DNA from: Hafnia alvei
GTDB taxonomy: Bacteria > Pseudomonadota > Gammaproteobacteria > Enterobacterales > Enterobacteriaceae
Length of the DNA stretch: 64,000 nt
Assembly (NCBI RefSeq): GCF_964063325.1
Contig: NZ_OZ061315.1
Location: forward strand, 372,001-436,000
Direction: 5' to 3'
This document shows positions 54,853 to 61,803 of this stretch, one piece after another (positions within the stretch are counted from its first letter, which is position 1; each line of letters starts with the position of its first letter). The notes beneath the pieces were generated by a model. It was not told the DNA's origin. It saw only the letters and a list, made by a program, of their open reading frames with translations, and searched no databases. The position numbers were made by a program, and so were the translations under genes.

Positions 54853-55888
54853 AAAAACTGAACAGCCCACGCAGAAAAAAAAACGTGATAGCCGCCAAGA
54901 GGGGCAGGTGGTTAAAAGCATAGAGATCACCTCCGGCGTGCAATTGCTCGCTGTGCTGGCATTTTTTCATTTCTTTTCAGATGCGGTTGTCGAGTGCGTC
55001 GCTCAGTTGATACTGCTGTCTGCACAGCTAATTAATCAACCCTTTGACTATGCCGTGAGCATGATGACGCGGGCGTTGCTTAACGCTGGAGGGAGAATGT
55101 TTGCCCTATTCGGTGGGATGCTGGCCATCGCTACCGTGGCCAGTGTGTTGGCTCAGGTGGGATTTATGCTGGCAACGAAAGCGGTTGGTTTTAAAGGCGA
55201 GAAGATTAATCCCGTGAATAATCTCAAGCAGATATTTTCTCTGCATAGTCTGATTGAGCTGCTTAAATCGAGTCTAAAAGTGGTCTTGCTATGTCTAATT
55301 TTCGTGTATCTGTTTAGCTATTACGCACCCACTTTTCAGGCGTTGCCATACTGTGACCCTGCCTGTGCTATTCCTGTCTTTTCGACCTTCGTTCGTTGGA
55401 TGTGGTATGCATTACTGACGTTTTACGTAGTGCTGGGTGTTTTTGACTACGCCTTTCAAAGTCACAACACCATGAAGCAGCAGCGAATGAGTAAGGAGGA
55501 TGTGAAGCAGGAAAATAAAGATATGGAGGGTGACCCACAGATGAAAAAGCGTCGCCGTGATTTGCAGCGCGAATTACAAAGTGGGAGCCTTGCGCAGAAC
55601 GTGAAGCAATCCGCCGTTGTGGTGCGTAATCCAACCCATATTGCGATTTGTTTGGGCTACGATCCCGTTGATATGCCAATTCCTCGAATACTAGACAAAG
55701 GAGTTGATGCCCGAGCTGAGCATATCGTTAATCTTGCTCTGCGGGAGTCTATTCCGGTGGTCGAAAATATTGCCTTGGCGCGCCAGCTGTTTCAGGAAGT
55801 GCAATACGGTGAAATGATCCCAGAATCGCTGTTTGAACCCGTCGCTGCGCTGTTAAGGCTGGTGTTAAACATTGACTATGATGCCTAG
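54845..55888 (+). CDS. sctU: T3SS export switch protein SsaU (SctU)
   Basis: 347 aa, FlhB family. Four membrane helices in the N half, then the autocleaving cytosolic domain with Asn262-Pro-Thr-His265 (VVVRNPTHIAICLGYDP); self-cleavage between Asn and Pro switches substrate class. The N terminus SEKTEQPTQKKKRDSRQEGQ is typical. Last gene of the structural operon; a 164-base gap to the next gene follows. Confidence 0.96.
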   Translation: MSEKTEQPTQKKKRDSRQEGQVVKSIEITSGVQLLAVLAFFHFFSDAVVECVAQLILLSAQLINQPFDYAVSMMTRALLNAGGRMFALFGGMLAIATVASVLAQVGFMLATKAVGFKGEKINPVNNLKQIFSLHSLIELLKSSLKVVLLCLIFVYLFSYYAPTFQALPYCDPACAIPVFSTFVRWMWYALLTFYVVLGVFDYAFQSHNTMKQQRMSKEDVKQENKDMEGDPQMKKRRRDLQRELQSGSLAQNVKQSAVVVRNPTHIAICLGYDPVDMPIPRILDKGVDARAEHIVNLALRESIPVVENIALARQLFQEVQYGEMIPESLFEPVAALLRLVLNIDYDA

Positions 55889-56052
55889 GAAGAGGAGTAA
55901 GCAGCAGGGAATAGATATCCGCGTTTGTATATGACTCAGTGCATATTATTATTTTTAGTAACCTCAGGTAATTACCTCATGGTGCGCTTTTTAAAAAAAT
56001 AATATTGTTTTTTTGTTGTGTTGATCATGAGCGTATTAAATCGGAGGGTATT

Positions 56053-57348
56053 ATGGTTACTGCAGTAACAACAGGTGGAACCTTAGGTATTTCGCATTAT
56101 AATGAAGTTGAAAGAACGAGTGGTAAAAATGATGTACTTACCGTAAGAAATAATGGAAAGGAAAACTGTCTGACCGCTGGGCGCTCGCTAGCAGAGCGTT
56201 TTATTGTTATTTTAAATAGCACATGCTTAGGGTCTCTCGGGTTTATTAAAAAACTATATGAGGCGTTAGAACATCGGGAAGCAAAAGCCATTGAATGCTT
56301 TAGTTCAGCATTAGCGAATATTTATGGCGAAGGGGCTAAAGATATCGTAAATGCGCATTTAAATGGGAAGGGGAAAATAGAGTCATCAGATGTGTCTATA
56401 ATTTTTGATAAAGTAACAAAAGCAAACCCCTCTTATAAAGAATGTGATGAGAACGATAAAACAATTACAGGGAAACTGAAATTATCATTCCAGGATTTTG
56501 ATATCTCTCATGTAAATAACTGCGATTTCGATTTGTTTGATATTTTATCATCAAAAGTTGATGGGTTAATCGCTAATATTGGGGGGCGAGAGCGTTTTAG
56601 TAACCAAGAAAATGTGCATTCTTTGAGAATGGCACTGATGGATTTTATTACGTCAATGCCTGCCTCATCAGATACGTTTATGGCCGCTTTCTCTAACATA
56701 GAAAACGATGTTGCAGTTCCTGACTATCATCTTAATGAAATTAATTTAAGTGAGCGCTCAAGCTGTTACCTCACAGCGGAAGATATGAATAGTCTCCTTA
56801 AGGAGGCTGGGCTTCTGAAAGAAGAATTGTTGCTTTCGGGAGTTCAAGATGTGTGCCGCCACCAAGTCTATGCCGCTCGTTTTAACCAGAGGACAAGGGA
56901 GAATATGGGCACGATAGAGAGAAGAGCTCTATCTGTGGAGTCGCTTCTTCGCGCCGTGGATGAGGATGTAGAAACGCCGGTACTACAACAGCCAGCGCCA
57001 TTATCGCCATTACCGCAGACCACGTCGTCATCGCAGTATGCGCCGCCACCAACACCGCCAAAGTCGCAGCATGTTCCACCGCCGCCGCCGCCACTACCAC
57101 CAAAGCCGTTGTTGCAGAATGTTCCACCGCCGCCACCGCCACCACCTAAGACGTTATCGCAGCATGTTCCACCACCACCGCCACTTCCACCAATGGTTTC
57201 CGTAGAAGCGATTGAAAATAATCAGCTAGATAAGAATAAAGTAAATTCTTCAAATAAAACTGACACAAAAATCCCAGTAAAAATGAGCTTTGAGGATGAA
57301 TTGAAAAATAGAATAAAACAACATAGCAGCAAGGGTGGGGGTTTCTGA
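56053..57348 (+). CDS. Candidate actin-targeting type III effector: unknown N domain plus polyproline repeats (5' part of a frameshifted gene)
   Basis: Protein of 431 aa starting at 56053 behind TCGGAGGG. Residues 1-300 match nothing I recognise and have no signal peptide or clear membrane helix. Residues about 311-381 are proline-rich with three tandem units of the form Q(H/N)VPPPPPPxPPK, the type that binds profilin, SH3 or EVH1 partners. After this comes a short FEDELKNRIKQHSSKGGG segment (possibly WH2-like), then a TGA stop. A WASP-like tail continues in the same frame beyond the stop (57373-57513), and both junctions are homopolymers (G5 at 57337-57341, A10 at 57364-57373). The gene is AT-rich, lies just after sctU and is followed by a CesT-type chaperone gene, so I read it as an effector. 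Confidence 0.7.
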   Translation: MVTAVTTGGTLGISHYNEVERTSGKNDVLTVRNNGKENCLTAGRSLAERFIVILNSTCLGSLGFIKKLYEALEHREAKAIECFSSALANIYGEGAKDIVNAHLNGKGKIESSDVSIIFDKVTKANPSYKECDENDKTITGKLKLSFQDFDISHVNNCDFDLFDILSSKVDGLIANIGGRERFSNQENVHSLRMALMDFITSMPASSDTFMAAFSNIENDVAVPDYHLNEINLSERSSCYLTAEDMNSLLKEAGLLKEELLLSGVQDVCRHQVYAARFNQRTRENMGTIERRALSVESLLRAVDEDVETPVLQQPAPLSPLPQTTSSSQYAPPPTPPKSQHVPPPPPPLPPKPLLQNVPPPPPPPPKTLSQHVPPPPPLPPMVSVEAIENNQLDKNKVNSSNKTDTKIPVKMSFEDELKNRIKQHSSKGGGF

Positions 57349-57513
57349 ACTTGATGAGCCGGCAAAAAAAAAATTGACTTAAGACCCAATGCAAATAATG
57401 GGTTAGAAGATATTTTAAATAGAGCCATTAATGATAGAAGAAAAGCATATTCTGATGACGATAGTATCAGTTCAGAAAGTCAGAGCGAGAATGATGATGA
57501 CGAGTGGGATTAA
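57349..57513 (+). pseudogene. Detached C-terminal part of the effector: WASP-like central plus acidic tail
   Basis: Open frame without a start codon, ending at TAA 57511-57513. Its last 46 codons read IDLRPNANNG, an amphipathic helix LEDILNRAINDRRKAYS, and an acidic stretch ending DDDEWD. This is the layout of the C and A segments of WASP-family Arp2/3 activators (amphipathic helix with basic residues, then acidic tail with a penultimate Trp). Removing one G from G5 (57337-57341) and adding one A to A10 (57364-57373) joins it to the upstream protein via VSELDEPAKKK without any stop. Either the gene is broken, the sequence has homopolymer errors, or slippage is used. Confidence 0.65.
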
Positions 57514-57531
57514 TAATCGTGAGGAATTTCT

Positions 57532-57918
57532 ATGAATCAGTATATAAAAAATCAACTTTCATTTTTATCTGAACAGTTAGGAATTGATGTATTTTTGGAT
57601 GATAAGCAGCAAGCCATAATACTTATTGATGGCGTTTATCCGATTTCAATTCGTTTGATTGATAGTGCATGGCGGTTTTATGCAATGGTCTGTTATGCTA
57701 GTGATATAGCGGATTCAAACAGCGGTTATAAAAAAATGCTTTCAACGAATATGAATGAACAGGAATACGGCGGGGGTGGGGGATTGTGCCTTGATGAATC
57801 AGCAAATGCTATATTGTATATATTAAACCCCACATGCAATGAACACTCTGAAGACTTATATAATAAATTGAACGGATTCGTTAATCGTGTAGACGTTATT
57901 CGTGAGATGGTTCTGTAA
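57532..57918 (+). CDS. CesT/SycE-type class I type III chaperone
   Basis: 128 aa, small acidic cytosolic protein. The fold signature of Tir-chaperone-family proteins is visible: N-terminal helix with LSEQLGIDVFLDDKQQAIIL, beta strands VYPISIRLIDSAWRFYAMVC, a Gly-rich turn, LCLDESANAILYILNP, and a C-terminal helix FVNRVDVIREMV. It lies 18 bases after the effector tail with its own GAGGAATTTCT ribosome site, so it is very probably the dedicated chaperone of that effector. It is the last intact T3SS gene before the tRNA-Phe hotspot. Confidence 0.78.
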   Translation: MNQYIKNQLSFLSEQLGIDVFLDDKQQAIILIDGVYPISIRLIDSAWRFYAMVCYASDIADSNSGYKKMLSTNMNEQEYGGGGGLCLDESANAILYILNPTCNEHSEDLYNKLNGFVNRVDVIREMVL

Positions 57919-58136
57919 GTTATATATGGATTAGTATTTTCAGCTGAAAAGATCTCCATAATCACAGAGATTTTATTTCAGAAAAAACAACCGGCCTTAT
58001 GGATTAACACCGTTCACTTAAGCTCGATTTTAGGCAGAACATGCCGATGGGGTTGCAACGGCGTAAGCCGCCTAAGCGCCCAGCAGCGTGTTATGCCGAG
58101 TATCTCGATTTCTTAAACAAACGATGTTAGCCATAG
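57919..58136. other. Non-coding stretch between the chaperone gene and the att-like repeat
   Basis: No gene-like frame on either strand. It probably holds the chaperone/effector transcription end; a TCAGCTGAAAAGATCTCC... stretch gives no clear hairpin. Confidence 0.35.
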
Positions 58137-58172
58137 GGCTGGTTTCTTTAAATAGTGGTGCCCGGACTCGGA
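58137..58172. repeat. Left copy of the tRNA-Phe attachment repeat (36 bp)
   Basis: 36 bases identical to 60761-60796, which comprise half of the tRNA-Phe terminator, the CCA end and the 3' 14 or so bases of the tRNA. Direct orientation. It marks the far end of a 2.6-kb element inserted at tRNA-Phe. Confidence 0.85.
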
Positions 58173-58175
58173 GTA

Positions 58176-58306
58176 ATTCAGGCCGCGGAGACCATCGGTA
58201 TTCGTGGCATGTTGGTGCACGCGTTATCTAATGAGGCGCGGGAATTTTTATCTGTGAGCCATCGCCGATGACGCTGGGGGATTTGGTGGGGAGTTTATCA
58301 ATTTGA
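58176..58306 (+). pseudogene. Remnant of a GNAT acetyltransferase toxin (TacT/AtaT-like), C-terminal end
   Basis: Two frames together spell the C-terminal end of a TacT-type GNAT toxin: AAETIGIRGMLVHALSNEAR followed, after a frame change and a short loss, by EPSPMTLGDLVGSL (compare LVHA...EEAK..Y...SP..PMTL in the family). No start, no upstream domain: the remnant abuts the att repeat directly. Confidence 0.6.
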
Positions 58307-58443
58307 AATTGATGTTTTGCCTGTGAGCATAAAAATATGAATGGGCTATTTAGATAGGATACTAAAAGTAAAGCTGGCGGGTAGTTAAAAAGATTGGTTC
58401 GAAAACGAAAGTTAGCTATGTTAGGTGAAAATTGTTCAAAAAA

Positions 58444-58635
58444 ATGATTAGTGTTTATGGCGACTAACTCAGAGGCGTTTATCCCTTTAAAAACGACATA
58501 ATACAAGCCCTATATATGGAAGGTGTTCCTGATGAATTTAATAGTCACGAGGAGGTTTCAAAAACTATTGAGTACCTAATTTCTGATCTTGAAGGAAGAC
58601 TGGATGACTATCAGATAAGAGTCAATATTAAATGA
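58444..58635 (+). pseudogene. Short remnant frame with an internal stop
   Basis: A frame from ATG 58444 is stopped by TAA at 58465, then continues for 55 codons (VYPFKNDIIQALYMEGVPDE, then EVSKTIEYLISDLEGRLDDY). The acidic composition and fold-like pattern suggest a small immunity or antitoxin protein, now broken. Family not recognised. Confidence 0.35.
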
Positions 58636-58807
58636 TAGAAATCAGTTTTTAATATTAATAAAGCAAATCTAGTAAACGATAATCATAATGTTATTTATTT
58701 CCTTTTTCAGTATCGACTCTCTAATTTTATCCTGACCTTGCTTCAGGGGAAAATATTATTATGATGTAATTATATTTCTGGATGAATCCACTAATCAGAT
58801 TAAGAAT

Positions 58808-60019
58808 CTATATTTTCGCTAACTCACAATTATATATATCTAGTGCTTTTCTGTATACATCATTAATATTACGAGGGAACCTTTCGTAAATAATAGATGG
58901 GCTGTATGAAGAGATGATATGTGTATAGGTACATTGAAGTCTCGTGGGGTCTACCCTACGATTTTTCTTGCAGATTTCATAAAGTTCTATGAGGTTTGTT
59001 AAGGAGCCAAGTTCATTGTAAGGGCACAGTAAGCCAAAGTTTTTATATGTAATAACATCATTTGAATCAAAAGGTAATGTTATTTTTGATATGGATTCAA
59101 AGATGATTTCTCCCCAGTCTGAAATGATTTTATCTTGCAATCTACCATTTCCGGTAAAGGATAAGATATCACTTATCATATTATGGTAAGTCAAAAAAGA
59201 GACCCATGGAGTTAATGCATTAAGTCCAATTGGTCTGCCAGCATATAAAAAATCCCAACTCTTCGGTTCTTCTACAGATTCTAAACCAAGTTCATCATTG
59301 ATGAGCTTAAATTCATATATATAAGAGAATATTTTAGAGTCATTATTGTCAATTCCCCAGTTATTTTTCACGTTTTCTAGAAGACGTAGATATCTTTTTT
59401 TTATAACATCAAGAAATAAATTTGACTGTATTTCTACTTTTATTTCAATGTTAAAAAAACTATTATTTGTGAATATTTTATTATACAATGAATTTCTATC
59501 TTTAAATTTGAACCCTGAGCTTGCTATCTCTATTTTATTTAGTACGTCATCGAACATTTCCTTGTGGGTTTTATACATTTCAAATTTCATTAATTCCTTT
59601 TTTGCTTCAAGATGAAGATTGTTTTTATCTTGAATCTCTTTTTGAATCTCTTTTTGAATCTCTTTTTGAATCCGAAGTTGTTCAGAACGTTCTTGATCAT
59701 TTTTCTTTTGTTGTTGTAGTAGGAAGATCAATGTAGCCAGAGAGGCTATTGCACTCAAAAGAGTGAATACACCCGATAAAAGTGAACCAAAATTAGACCA
59801 GTCGCCAGACTTTTTTGAAAGGCTGATATTTATTCCTTTAGATAGGAGGCTAAAATATTCTCCACTAACTGAATAATCATACAAAATAAGAATTATTACT
59901 GGTGGTACAACACCAAAAATAAAAATTGCAATCCATAGCAGTTTACTTGTAAACACTTTATTATTTCTCGCTATTTTTTCGTTTAGCTGATTATATCCTC
60001 GTTGTACTATCAGTACCAC
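58808..60019 (-). CDS. AT-rich membrane/coiled-coil protein, possible phage-defence gene
   Basis: 403 aa starting at GTG (60019). Two N-terminal membrane helices (about 27-48 and 74-97; the second in a GDWSNFGSLLSGVFTLLSAI context) are followed by a coiled-coil with four-residue QKEI repeats (12-bp DNA repeats at 59632-59667) and a cytosolic domain of about 270 residues that I do not recognise. This two-helix/coiled-coil layout resembles abortive-infection-type membrane proteins (putAbiC group), an inference from architecture only. It is the only intact gene between the tRNA-Phe repeats and is far more AT-rich than the core genome. A GTG further in (residue 21) is an alternative start. Confidence 0.6.
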   Translation of the reverse strand: MVLIVQRGYNQLNEKIARNNKVFTSKLLWIAIFIFGVVPPVIILILYDYSVSGEYFSLLSKGINISLSKKSGDWSNFGSLLSGVFTLLSAIASLATLIFLLQQQKKNDQERSEQLRIQKEIQKEIQKEIQDKNNLHLEAKKELMKFEMYKTHKEMFDDVLNKIEIASSGFKFKDRNSLYNKIFTNNSFFNIEIKVEIQSNLFLDVIKKRYLRLLENVKNNWGIDNNDSKIFSYIYEFKLINDELGLESVEEPKSWDFLYAGRPIGLNALTPWVSFLTYHNMISDILSFTGNGRLQDKIISDWGEIIFESISKITLPFDSNDVITYKNFGLLCPYNELGSLTNLIELYEICKKNRRVDPTRLQCTYTHIISSYSPSIIYERFPRNINDVYRKALDIYNCELAKI

Positions 60020-60240
60020 TGTATGTATCGCAATAAATGGTGCTATTCACTTCCAAAGATTTTCTTACCGACTGATTATATCTTCCTAATAAAATCGCTA
60101 TTCGAAAAACCTGATTCATCGAAAACCAGATCATTGCCGCCTTGACGTCTCCGCAGACGCAGGACGTACCGTAAAAGAGTTTTCTGGGACGCGAGGATAA
60201 CTGGCTTGCGCCGGGCAGGGACGCTCCAGATATGCGCTTT
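60020..60240. other. Degenerate sequence inside the tRNA-Phe element
   Basis: No intact frame on either strand. The right part changes to a higher-GC composition that continues into the Fic remnant, suggesting a junction between two decayed elements. Confidence 0.35.
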
Positions 60241-60249
60241 CAGATTAAG

Positions 60250-60440
60250 TTCATCTCAGCGGGCAAAACGCAGTCCACTGGATCGTAGATAAACCAAAAT
60301 ACGATCTGATGAAAGTTGCGCTGGTGCATCATCGATTTGGCTGGATACACCCATTTGGTAACGGCAATGGCAGAACGGTCAGATTGCTGACCTATGCACT
60401 ACTCATCAAATACACTTTTGATGCTGATGAAGAAAAATAG
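60250..60440 (+). pseudogene. Remnant of a Fic-domain (AMPylase-type) protein
   Basis: A frame ending at TAG 60438-60440 contains the Fic core: VHHRFGWIHPFGNGNGRTVR fits HPF-x-(D/N)-GNGR-x-x-R exactly, preceded by IVDKPKYDLMKVAL and followed by LLTYALLIKY. The N-terminal part, with its stop-free reading frame, is lost upstream of about 60250, so the gene is a fragment. Intact family members modify host or bacterial targets with AMP. Confidence 0.65.
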
Positions 60441-60546
60441 CTCACCGGATTACTTTTTGAGCTGGTGAGTTTGCCGACGAACTCAGAGCGCCGCGCTGGA
60501 TCCGCACATCTGAAGGCGTGAAGTTTATCGATGAGGTGGCGGTTTG

Positions 60547-60775
60547 ATGCAACCGGACTGGCATTTTGCCGACATTATCACTGTACTGAAAATGCAGGGG
60601 ACTTCACTGGCGGCGGTTTCGCGTAAGACTGGATGGTCTTCCTCCTCGCTGGCAAATGCTTTGGTACGGCGTTGGCCCGCTGGGTGAGCCGCTGGCGGCG
60701 AATTATCGAACGAAGTTCGATGAAGAGTCCGTATGCCAGAAAGCAAAAAACCAGCCCTTAGGCTGGTTTCTTTAA
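60547..60775 (+). pseudogene. Truncated Ner/Nlp-type DNA-binding protein
   Basis: ATG 60547 opens 46 codons (DWHFADIITVLKMQGTSLAA, then SRKTGWSSSSLANALVRRWP) matching the helix-turn-helix of SfsB/Nlp and phage Mu Ner, but a TGA at 60685 replaces the expected WPKGE continuation; the +1 frame gives GEPLAANYR and then runs into the tRNA terminator. It is broken by a frameshift and truncated at the att repeat. Confidence 0.6.
60745..60773 (-). terminator. tRNA-Phe terminator
   Basis: AAACCAGCC-CTTA-GGCTGGTTT hairpin with an A6 run on its left, giving a U run on the minus strand directly after the tRNA. Its tRNA-proximal arm is part of the 36-bp direct repeat. Confidence 0.85.
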
Positions 60776-60796
60776 ATAGTGGTGCCCGGACTCGGA
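60761..60796. repeat. Right copy of the tRNA-Phe attachment repeat (36 bp)
   Basis: Identical to 58137-58172. It overlaps the 3' end of the intact tRNA-Phe gene, as expected for attachment sites of tRNA-targeting integrases. Confidence 0.85.
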
Positions 60797-60855
60797 ATCG
60801 AACCAAGGACACGGGGATTTTCAATCCCCTGCTCTACCGACTGAGCTATCCGGGC
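60780..60855 (-). tRNA. tRNA-Phe (anticodon GAA)
   Basis: 76 bases on the minus strand, from GCCCGGATAGCTCAG to the encoded CCA end. Acceptor stem GCCCGGA pairs with TCCGGGC; anticodon stem GGGGA / TCCCC holds loop TTGAAAA with anticodon GAA; T-arm GGTTCGATTCC. A classic integration target. Confidence 0.97.
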
Positions 60856-61297
60856 AACGGGGCGCATTAAAACGTATTAGCGCCGCCGCGTCAATAAATT
60901 TATCACTTTCATGGTTTAAGCGCTCAATAATGACGCATTCATCGCGATGAAGTGCAGATCCTGACAGATAAAAATCATAACTTAAAATTATAAAGGTTGT
61001 GTTTTTAATCTATAAAGTGAATTTTTAAGCGTTTTTTTTAATTAAAAAATCATATTAAATTTTTTAGCACGGTTAATTACAAAACATATTTTTTACAATT
61101 TCGTATCAATTTATAATAAAACCGCATTATTTGTACAAACTCAAAAATTCAATGTTGCCGAATTTCTTTAATGATAGGATTTATTTTAATAATACAGATA
61201 AAAGCAATTCGTTACATATTACTAACTATTAGCGATGCTTAAATATGCATTCAAGGCTGGACAATAATATTTTTTTATTTATTATATACCTCGTAAT
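60856..61297. other. AT-rich region upstream of speFL
   Basis: No supported gene; strongly AT-rich (long A/T runs at 61010-61280). It contains the tRNA-Phe promoter (minus strand, just right of the tRNA) and upstream sequences of the speFL-speF promoter. Confidence 0.4.
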
Positions 61298-61339
61298 AGT
61301 GATAAATATCACGGTTTACATAATCGCACAGGTTACAAT
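61298..61339 (+). promoter_or_regulatory. Candidate FNR/CRP-type site and promoter of speFL-speF
   Basis: AGTGATAAATATCACG (61298-61313) is a perfect inner palindrome GTGATAAATATCAC, fitting both TGAT-N4-ATCA (FNR) and GTGA-N6-TCAC (CRP). A -10-like TACAAT lies at 61334-61339, which would place the site centre about 41 bases before the start point, the usual class II activator position. Confidence 0.5.
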
Positions 61340-61372
61340 GTCCTCGGTTTCCACATAAAGAGGAAATAGGAA

Positions 61373-61477
61373 ATGGAAAATAACAATAAAGCTATGCCGC
61401 ATATCCGACGCGTCACGCATCTTATGATGATGGCCCATCGTAGCTGCTTTGATTTTCACCTTTTCAACTCTAAATAA
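61373..61477 (+). CDS. speFL: SpeFL, ornithine-sensing leader peptide
   Basis: 34-aa leader peptide (MENNNKAMPHIRRVTHLMMM, then AHRSCFDFHLFNSK). It matches E. coli SpeFL in length, in the NNxxxMPHIRR start and in the FDFHFFN-type end. In E. coli, free ornithine is captured by the ribosome translating SpeFL, which stalls near the end of the peptide and prevents Rho-dependent termination before speF. AGGAAATAGGAA precedes the ATG. The paired arginine codons 12-13 (CGA CGC) are kept. Confidence 0.92.
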   Translation: MENNNKAMPHIRRVTHLMMMAHRSCFDFHLFNSK

Positions 61478-61803
61478 TCCCCCCTCCTACGGCGTCCGTT
61501 GTTGCGGATCGTCATGCTTGCCCGATCTCATTCGTTGGTAAATCTAGTATCTAGCTGAATAATCTAGTTTTGTCCATCATTCGGTAAGCGGATTTTGACT
61601 ATCCCAATAAACTCATGCGCCAATCTGGTGGCTTAGCCACCTGGCATTTATCTACCTATTCCAGTAATTCAATAACCTGAATTATTGCGGGGTAATATTG
61701 CCTTTAAAAAATAATTACGCATCGGATCCCTAAGGGGAATATCTGACGACTATGCTTTACCCTAAATTCATGACTATTAATAAAATAAGAGACCATAAAT
61801 AAA
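61478..61803 (+). promoter_or_regulatory. Leader region between speFL and speF (Rho-dependent control)
   Basis: 326 bases with no gene. It begins with a C-rich patch (CCCCCCTCCTACGG) directly after the speFL stop, suited to Rho loading, and is followed by weak hairpins (GTCCGTTGTTGCGGATC region). In E. coli this interval is where transcription stops unless SpeFL stalls the ribosome. Confidence 0.6.

Noticed and set aside
57364..57373. Programmed slippage at A10 as the sole explanation for the effector frameshift
   Set aside because: A TGA at 57346-57348 stops translation before A10; a second change at G5 is also required.
56882..57394. Long minus-strand frames rich in Val/Ala opposite the proline-rich coding region
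   Set aside because: They are the antisense reading of CCN proline codons; composition alone explains them.
58000..58136. Transposase remnant before the left att repeat
   Set aside because: I could not match any frame to an IS family, and no terminal inverted repeats were found.
58228..58506. Minus-strand frame of 92 codons
   Set aside because: It lies across the GNAT remnant and another broken frame, with no homology seen and no ribosome site.
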